A stretch of DNA of 17,500 bases from Anaeromyces robustus. Taxonomy: Eukaryota; Neocallimastigomycota; Neocallimastigomycetes; Neocallimastigales; Neocallimastigaceae. The DNA is taken from positions 1 through 17,500 of the forward strand of contig MCFG01000632.1 of NCBI GenBank assembly GCA_002104895.1, in the 5' to 3' direction. This document shows positions 10,380 to 17,500 of this stretch, in pieces. The number at the start of each line of letters is the position of its first letter. The first letter of the stretch is position 1. Position numbers and translations under genes: made by a program. The notes under the pieces are model-generated. The model saw only the letters and a list, made by a program, of their open reading frames with translations. It did no database searches and was not told the origin of the DNA.

Positions 10380-10864
10380 TTTAACATCCAATAAAATTCG
10401 TGAAAATGTAACTCAAGCAATGATAAGAGCTAAACTTAATGAATATTGTATTTTTATAAGAAAGAATGTATATGTTTTAAAGACTTCAGGAGATGAACAA
10501 GTTGATATGGTAAATTTAAATTTTAATTTATTATAATAATTTAATATGTCTTAACTATGTATATATATAAAACTAATAAATGTACTAAACTTTTTTTTTT
10601 TTTATTACGTTTTATTTTATTTTATTTTTATTTTTTATTTTTTATTTTTTTGGCTTATTTATTTAATAGTATCGTCAATTATTAATTAAATACTTTGAAA
10701 AGAATCAAAGTATTCAAAAAAGTATATTGAATAAATTAGTTACTGCAGCAGGTCTTCCAAAAATTCCAGCTAATATATATAATAAAATATTAAAGGAATT
10801 AGCTACTTCTCATGGTTCTACTTGGACATTAAAATCTGGTATTCCAGAAGAAGTTTTTGAATAA
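7148..10864 (+). CDS. RPC5: DNA-directed RNA polymerase III subunit RPC5 (POLR3E / Rpc37 family), 12 exons
   Basis: Exons: 7148-7172, 7467-7802, 8054-8196, 8364-8471, 8582-8697, 8895-8992, 9162-9288, 9408-9626, 9754-9807, 9948-10216, 10379-10509, 10670-10864. The joined length is 1821 nt, 606 codons plus TAA, with phase kept at every junction. All donors begin GTA and all acceptors end AG. The protein opens MNSEDDPVVQDIDIFLS, matching the family's EEDDPVVQEID start, and continues LLQYPIRTQPF and ARIKPN. Residues 1-170 form the part that pairs with RPC4, including the conserved ISALLQLRPNFKYLD. EEEPW lies near 195 and KGNWVLKS near 316. Winged-helix-like segments follow, including GWHLKLP before residue 390, with a final YRQLLIKYF to TWTLKSG. 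RPC5 is a core Pol III subunit that, with RPC4, forms a TFIIF-like module for termination and reinitiation on tRNA and 5S genes (family knowledge). At 606 aa it is close to human (708) and far longer than yeast Rpc37 (282). An in-frame TAA lies 27 nt upstream of the ATG. Confidence 0.93.
9633..9661 (+). repeat. A29 run just inside intron 8 of RPC5
   Basis: The intron begins GTAATT and then 29 adenines before CTATTTTTA. Intron 9 has the same arrangement at 9815-9837 (GTAAATT, A23, CTATTTATA). Confidence 0.9.
10340..10378 (+). repeat. A38 run forming the 3' end of RPC5 intron 10 (acceptor A38-G)
   Basis: Thirty-eight adenines precede the G of the acceptor, and exon 11 starts at 10379. No other AG lies close enough, and phase plus homology (GLTSNKIRENV) fix this junction. 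There is therefore no polypyrimidine tract next to the splice site. Confidence 0.85.
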
Positions 10865-11435
10865 ATAATAATTAATTTACAAAAATTTATTTAAAAATCA
10901 ATTAAAAATGAAAATAATAACAATAATAATTGTTATTATAAATAATTATATATAATATTTATAATTATTATTTTTATTATTATAATATATATATATATTT
11001 ATATAATTATTCTAAACATTTCAGTTTAAATTTTTTTTTATTCCTTTAATTTACTTTTTTTTTATTTTCTTATAGAAAATATTTTCTAACTAGATTTAAT
11101 ATAATTCTTTTTTAATTAATTTTTATTTAAACCATTATTATATATTTATTTATTCACTTTATATTATATTAATTTATAAACATAAAAAATAAAAAATAAA
11201 AAATAAATAAAAAAAAAAAAACCTTTATTATTATTATAATTTAAATAATATATAATTATGTGTTTAAATATATTATAATAATATTTATATTTATATGCAT
11301 GATTTTTTATTTATTTATATTATTCATTTTTTCTAAAGTACATTGAAAAAAAAAAATTGATATGATTTGAAATAATATTAATATTAAATAGTTATATTTT
11401 AAAAAGATCATTTTTGAATATTTTTGTCTTTTGAA

Positions 11436-11471
<36 letters not shown>

Positions 11472-12087
11472 TTATTATTATTATTAATCTTTTTTTTTTT
11501 TTTCTATTTGTTCTAATAATATCTTTTTCCTCTTCTTTTTTTTTTTTTTTTAAAAAAAAATTAAAAAATTAATTAGACGAATACTTATAAAAAAATATAA
11601 AATAAAAAAATACTAAATATATATAAAATGAAATATTGAATATATTTATTAAATATTTTATATAAATATTTATATATATATATATAAATAAATAAATAAA
11701 GATTATTATTTAATGACTAGATGTATATTTATATATTATATATTATATATAAAATTTTTATAATATTATTAAAAAAGAAGAGAATTAAAAGAAAAATAAA
11801 AGATTAAACTAAAATTAAAAAAAAAAAAATTAATAATAATAATAATAAAATACATATTTTTAAAAAAAAAATGAAAATATATATATATATATTCATAAAA
11901 TAGAGATAAATTATTTAAAAATTTGAAAATTTGTTAATTATTATTAATTATTTTTTTTTTTATTGATCTTATATGTATATAATAAAATAATATAATTAAA
12001 AAAGATGTTTAATTCTTTTTCCTTTATTTTTTTTGCAAATAAAGAAAAAAAAATTATAGATAAAGATAATAATTTGTTATATTAAGT

Positions 12088-12123
<36 letters not shown>

Positions 12124-12358
12124 TTTTTTTTTCTGTTTTTTGTTTTAAGATTAATTTTTTTTTTCTAAAAAATTAAAAATCTAAAAAAAAAAAAAAAAAA
12201 AAAGAGAATACATCATTTATATTTTGTGTATTTATATATATAGTTATTTACAATGTAATTAATCATTTGACAATTTAATATTTATACTGTCAATATAATT
12301 AATTATTTAAACTATTTTTTTTATAATATTATTTTCTATTTATTATTATTTTTGTTTT

Positions 12359-12418
<60 letters not shown>

Positions 12419-12952
12419 GTTTTGTGGTTTAATTTAGTTTGGTTTGGGGATTTATTTTTTTATTTTTTTTTAATTATTGCTATTATTGTTATTGCTAAAT
12501 TATTAAAGGATGTTATTATTAAACAAAAATTAAAAATTGGGTAATATTAATAATTAAATTGATTATGTTTTTTATGATTGTTTGTTTTGTTTGTTTTGTT
12601 TGTTTGTTTATACAAAAATTTAATTATTTTTTTTTATTTGTTTTTACATTATTAATATATACTAAAAATATTTATAATTTAATTTTTCTAAATAAAAAAA
12701 AAAATTTTACTTTTTATATTTTTTTTTTCTTGTTTGTTTGTTTGTAGGTTTGTTTACTTATTTTATTATAATAAAAAATTTAAATTTAGATTTTTATTAT
12801 TATGATTTTAATATTCCCTTTTTTTTTTTTTTTTTTTTTTTTTATTATTATTATTTTTACTTTCTTTTGTTTTCTTATATTTTTTTTTTCTTTCTTTAAT
12901 TCCTTTTATTCTAATCCTTTATTTTTATTTTTTTAGAAAATAATTATTCTCA
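10865..12952. other. Convergent AT-rich spacer between RPC5 and the Uds1 gene
   Basis: It holds the 3' UTRs of two converging genes and no supportable coding region. An AATAAA overlaps the RPC5 stop codon at 10860-10865. A 10-bp stem with 4-nt loop lies at 10915-10938. A (TA)n tract spans about 11437-11467. T32 (12089-12120) and A21 (12183-12203) form another opposed homopolymer pair. T57 is at 12361-12417. From 12418 to about 12760 the plus strand is G/T-rich with TTTG tracts (around 12580-12610 and 12730-12750), so the minus-strand 3' UTR of the Uds1 gene would be CAAA-rich. The 62-codon plus-strand frame at 12559 is only a translation of these tracts. Confidence 0.6.
12361..12417. repeat. 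T57 homopolymer
   Basis: Fifty-seven uninterrupted T residues (A57 on the minus strand), the longest homopolymer in the window. It lies 536 nt beyond the stop codon of the minus-strand Uds1 gene. Confidence 0.95.
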
Positions 12953-15900
12953 TTAAAATATACTTGTTTGTGTACCAATATTACATGTATTATAAGCCTT
13001 CATATCTTTTTCACGTTTCATTTGTTTTATAGTTTGATCTAATTCATTATTACGTTCACTTTCTCTCTTTAATTGATTTTGATAATCTTCTCTTACTTCT
13101 TGTATCATCTTTCTAAATTCATTACGCATAGCTTGTTCTTTCGTTCTAGCTGGAGCATTCGCTGCTACCTTACTACCTAAATTATCAACTGTTGCTTCTT
13201 GTAATTTCTTACGAAGATCTTCAATTTCTTCCTTTTGTTCTTTATCTAATTTATTCATCTTCATTTTTTCACCTTCGAAATCTGCTATATTCATTGTTAA
13301 TCTTTCAAATTCTTTTAATGTAGCTTCTAATTCCGCTTCTAATTTAACTTCTCTTTCTTCTTTCTTTTTCAATTCTTCTGTTAAAGTTTGTTCTCTATCT
13401 TTAAGTGATTGTACTTCATCAAATGTAGCACCTGTATCTCTTTGACGTGCTTCAATTAATTGTTCATGAAGATCATCTAATTGTTTCTTTGTACGTGTTT
13501 GTTCATCTGTTAAATCTAAAATTTCTTTTTCATAATCACGTTTAGATCTATTCCATTTTTCACATTCATTTTGATATTTGAAATCAAGATCATCTAATTT
13601 ATCACGTAAAGATTCAGCTTCTGATAATTTTTCTTCTAAATCATCTATCATACCTTGATAGGAATCGGTTAAAGATTTCATATCTTTTTCATGTTGTCCT
13701 AATATACGATCAATTTCTTTATTAGCATTCTTTAATTCATCTTCTTGTTCATTTTCCTTCTTACGAGATTCTTTAAGATCTCTTTCTAATTGTCTACCCT
13801 TTTCTTCACTTTCTTTTAATTTTTCGGATAAGTTTTCAATCTTTTCTTGGAATTGTTCACGTTCTTCAAATGTTTTAGATTTGAAATCTACAAGTGCATT
13901 TTCTGATCGAGTTAATTGATTTTGCATATCTTCTACTAATTTCTCCATATTTTCTACCTTTAATTGAGCATCTTTACTCTTTGATTCTGCATCTCTTACC
14001 TTCTTAATAGCAAGATCAACTTCTTTATCCTTATTTGAAAGTGTATCATTCATTAAATTCTTAGTTGAAGCTAAATTTTGTTTTAAACGATCTAATTCAT
14101 CACGTACACCTTGTGATTCATCATATTTAGCTTGATATTCACGACAACGTTCCTTTTGTTGTTCAATTTCATCTTCTGCATCTTGAAGTGCAAGTTCAAG
14201 ATCATGAATTTCCTTTTTATAACGACGTTTACAATTATCTTCGAAATCATCTCTTTCATTTCTCATAGCTTCTAATTCACGTTTCATAGAAACTTGTTCA
14301 TCTAATAATTTAGTATGAGCATCAGACATATTGGTATGTTCATCTTTCAAATATCTATAATCCATTTTAACATCTTCTAATTCTTGAAGTAATTTCTTTT
14401 CATAATCATCTGCCTTTCTTAATGCAGAAATCTTATCATTTAATTCTTCTTGAACTCTATTTAATTCATGTTTTACACTAAGTACCTTGTTTTCAGCTTC
14501 AGCTAATTGATCATTTTGTTTCTTCTTATCAAATTTATTACCTCTTTCTTGTTGTTGTTTTTCAATTAAAAGTGTATCATATTTTTCTTGTAATGTATTA
14601 TTAGTTTCTCTTAATTTCTTAGATTTGGCTTCTTCACTTTCTAATTCATATTTAACATCTTCTAATTCATGTTGAAGAGATTCATAACGATTATTCAATT
14701 GATCATATTCTTCTTGTACTTTATTATATTTTGATTTATATTCACCTAATTCTAAATTATTCTTAGAAGCATCTCTTGAAAGAAGACTTTGTTCACTAGT
14801 AATATCCTTTATCTTTTGTTTTAAGCTCTTATTTTCATCACGAAGATTATTAAGTTCTTCAGAAGAAACATTCTTATATTCTTGACGATCTTGACGATCA
14901 TCAGAACCAGAACGTTGCATCTTTTTATTTTCACGTTCTAATTCAGAAATATGATTCTTTAAAGTTTCAATCTTTATTTTTTGATCTTCAACATCACGTT
15001 TAGCTTTTTCTTCTCTTTCTTTACTTTCATTCAAATCACCTTGAGCAACTTTAAGATCACGTTCTAAACGTGAAATTTCATTATTTTGATCGAAAAGTTC
15101 CTTTTTCAAATTGCAAACTTCATTAATTAATTGGGTATCAGTATCATCTTTATCATTATTATTATTATTCGATTTTTTCAATGAAGTTGTACGTGGAGAT
15201 ATTGGTGATTGAAGACTTTGAAGATTATTCATTCTCTTTTGTTGCATTTCATTATCTGCTTCTGTATCACGAAGTTTTTTAGTTAAAGATTTAATACGTT
15301 TAAATTGTTCTTCATTATCCTCTAATAAGAGTTTAATAGTTTTTTCTAAATCTTCAACAGTAAAATGACGACTTGAACTAAGAGAAGATGGAAGAGATTG
15401 ATAAATAATTTCAATAGAAACTAATTGAGCTTTTAAATCTGAATTTTCAGCCTTTAATTTATCAATGGTATCATTTTGTTCCAAAGCTTGATCTCTTAAT
15501 TCTGTAATTTCATCTTCTAATTCTCTCATTCTCTTTAAATTACGATTACGACCTAAACTTCCTGTCCATGAATTTGTAGGTGATACAGTAGATTCATTAA
15601 ATTTACTTTCTAAGGTTTGTATTTCTTTACGTTGTTTTTCTAATTCTTTAATTTGTTGACGAATATCATCTACATGTTTACGATCTAATGTACTCATACT
15701 ATCATTAGCATCTTGTTTTTTCAATTCTAATTGAGCTTGTAATTGTAATATAAGTGCTTTAGAGGCATCTAATTCATCTTGTTGTTCCTTAACAATACAA
15801 ACATTTTCTTCTAATTCATCTTTTAATTTTTTTATCATATCATCATCACTTACAGAAAAATTATCACCTGTTTGTTTCATTCTTTCTAACTCCCAATTAT

Positions 15901-16403
15901 ATACACCTATTACATGTGAGAAAAAATCATTTTGACTTATTCTTAATTTATCATTAACTTTAAATAAATCTGCTGCTAATTTATCTAATTTTCTATTCGT
16001 TGATGATAACTTTTCTTTAGCACTCTTTTGAGTTTGTGAATCTTTTGAACCATTTTTTACTATATTAATAACTGATTCCTGTATACTAGATTCACTTTGT
16101 ATTTTAGTTTTAATCGATGATATTTGATCTGAATATTTTTTTATTTTTTCTTTTAGGGTATTAGCTGTATCTTTATTTAAAATATAGCAATTTGTTGATA
16201 CTGTTAATGCATTTTCTAATAAATCTTTCATTACTGTTATATCTCTTTGAATATGGAAACTTGGATTTATAGTATCTGAACTCTTATACATATGAAGTCC
16301 ATCACCAACTTTTAATGCTGCTAATAATGATACAGGTCCACCTAATTTTTTTGGTTCTTTCATTAATGCACTTTTCATTTCTGATATAGACATACTTCCA
16401 TCC
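12953..16403 (-). CDS. Uds1-domain long coiled-coil protein, large 3' exon
   Basis: A single open frame encodes 1146 residues if read from ATG at 16393, ending TQTSIF-stop at 12953. Residues ~55-170 match the fungal Uds1 (up-regulated during septation) domain: KDLLENALTVST, then a helix pair ending STNRKLDKLAADLFKVNDKL and FSHVIGVYNWELE, equivalent to the family's S-N-R-K-x-x-x-L-A-x-x-L and H-x-x-G-V-L. Nearly all the rest to ~1085 is charged heptad-repeat coiled coil, broken by a Ser/Pro/Asn linker (SPISPRTTSLKK and N5, about 390-420). There are no membrane segments or catalytic motifs. Uds1 proteins are linked to septation and polarity in fungi (family annotation); a structural or scaffold role is inferred. 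The exon probably starts at 16403 by splicing: the acceptor AAAG lies at 16407-16404, and GAT GGA AGT ATG follows in frame. A lone start at 16393 is weaker, because an out-of-frame ATG at 16401-16399 precedes it. It is strikingly intron-free and less AT-rich than its surroundings. Confidence 0.85.
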
Positions 16404-16690
16404 CTTTATTGATTTATTTTGTTTATTTAATTTTAAAAAATATAATATATAAATTATTATAATTATTAAATATATATATATAAAAATATAAAGTATAAAA
16501 ATATAATATATATATATAATAAAATATAAAAAAAAAATAATAATAATAATAATAATAATATTATATATTATTAATTAATAATAAAAATAATATAAATTTA
16601 TAAATTAATATATAAAAATATGTATAAATATATATGTTTTAATATTAAAATTGATATATTAATAATAATAATAATTATATCATATTTTAC
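16404..16690 (-). other. Probable intron joining the N-terminal exons to the Uds1 coiled-coil exon
   Basis: Minus-strand GTAAAA at 16690 down to AAAG at 16404, 287 nt, close to the 299-nt intron just upstream (16833-17131). It is purely AT-rich, with (TA)n and (ATT)n tracts and no coding signal. The donor and the AAG acceptor class are both used in the RPC5 gene of this window. If the join is wrong, this is the intergenic spacer between two tandem genes. Confidence 0.65.
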
Positions 16691-17026
16691 TTTTTAGTTT
16701 CAGAAGTTTGTGTATTAGCACGTGATCTTCCTGTCCTTGTTATTCCTTTACTTTCTTGTCTTACTGGGAATATTGGTTTATTTTCTTGAATAACTGCTGT
16801 TGTAGATGATTCTGCAGAAGAATTACTCTCCGCTTTTATTTATAATGTTATAATAAATGATGATATTAATTTATTTTTATATATTATTAATTTTTTTTTT
16901 TTTTTTTGATAATTTAATTATTTTTATATAATAATAACAATAACATATATATATAAAAGAACAATAATATATATAAAAATTAATCATATTATTTAAATAA
17001 TATTTATGTAATATTTAATATTTATT

Positions 17027-17059
<33 letters not shown>

Positions 17060-17500
17060 CACTAATATATATAATATATAATATATATAAATTTTAATTT
17101 TTATTATATTTCATTTCACATATTATAATACCTTCTCCAGGACGAAGAGGACCTGCTGAGATAGGTGACGCTGATGCTGGGAAAGGATCTTCTTTTCTTC
17201 TTGGAAAAGTAAATGAAGTATCTAAACCATTTACACCAGGTGAAAAGGGTACTTTATTATCAATTTTTGTCATTTGATCTGTTTTTATATTTGAAAGTGA
17301 TGAATTTCTAGGGAATGTTGCAATAGCATGACTATAACCTTTAATAGCACTTACATTTTCTGCATTTGATGTCATATTAAGTGGGCTTGGACCTAAAAAG
17401 TCATTTGGATTAGTATTTTTATTTTTTAATATGGATATATCTGCTGGGGAAGACATTTTTCTAGTATGATGTGATCTTTCTTTATGATGTCTTTCTCTAT
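16691..17500 (-). CDS. Upstream exons of the Uds1 gene, disordered N-terminal region (5' end beyond right edge)
   Basis: Two minus-strand coding exons. The first runs from beyond 17500 to 17132 and is open to the edge: RERHHKERSHHTRK, then MSSPADISILKNKN, ending LRPGE plus one base. The second, 16832-16691, reads ESNSSAESSTTAVIQENKP through GRSRANTQTSETKK. The donor GTATTA at 17131 and an acceptor ending AAAAG at 16833 keep phase (G|CG). The second donor, GTAAAA at 16690, joins in phase to 16403 of the coiled-coil exon (AA|G), avoiding the TAA at 16689-16687. The product is Ser/Pro/Arg-rich and lacks a recognised domain, like the disordered region that precedes Uds1 in many fungal members. 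Alternatives: if the last donor is unused, this is the 3' end of a separate gene stopping at 16687; if the first intron is retained, the frame ends at 17094 with KYNKN. The join is inferred from splice signals and phase. Confidence 0.68.
16833..17131 (-). other. Intron between the two N-terminal exons of the Uds1 gene
   Basis: Donor GTATTA and acceptor TAAATAAAAG keep the reading frame between clearly coding, GC-richer flanks. The 299-nt interior has a poly(T) run (16890-16907) and a long A run around 17032-17059, both on the plus strand, and is otherwise TA-rich. Confidence 0.75.

Noticed and set aside
12559-12747. Short hydrophobic, membrane-like plus-strand ORF
   Set aside because: Phe/Val/Cys-rich only because it translates TTTG and T tracts in the probable 3' UTR of the minus-strand gene.

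Overview
The window is a piece of nuclear DNA from a very AT-rich eukaryote. It has poly(T)/poly(A) runs of up to 57 bases, long ATT, ATTT and TA tracts, short GT-AG introns, and proteins rich in Asn, Lys and Ser. One gene encodes a Uds1 (up-regulated during septation) domain, a fungal family, and another encodes RNA polymerase III subunit RPC5. Together with the base composition this points to an early-diverging fungus, most likely an anaerobic gut fungus (Neocallimastigomycota). The genus cannot be told from the sequence. All reading frames work with the standard genetic code.

Layout. Bases 1-2213 (minus strand) hold the 5' part of a PH-domain protein with a hexapeptide tandem repeat; it runs off the left edge. 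Bases 2214-7147 are a 4.9 kb divergent intergenic stretch of homopolymers, microsatellites and several inverted repeats, with no gene I can support. Bases 7148-10864 (plus strand) hold a complete 12-exon RPC5 gene of 606 codons plus stop, whose exons all join in phase. Bases 10865-12952 are a convergent AT-rich spacer with a T57 run. Bases 12953-17500 (minus strand) hold a Uds1-domain coiled-coil protein. Its large last exon is 12953-16403. Two upstream exons (16691-16832 and 17132 to beyond 17500) join to it in phase, so I read the right-hand end as one gene running off the right edge, not as two genes.

The three genes have no evident functional link: a membrane- or cortex-type adaptor, a Pol III core subunit, and a septation-type coiled-coil protein. 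I found no tRNA, rRNA, transposon ORF or CRISPR array, and no obvious new multi-gene system. The most useful observations are the multi-exon extension of the Uds1 gene, a fungal RPC5 that keeps the long human-type C-terminal extension missing from yeast Rpc37, a splice acceptor preceded by 38 adenines, and several unusually good hairpins in the otherwise featureless 4.9 kb spacer.
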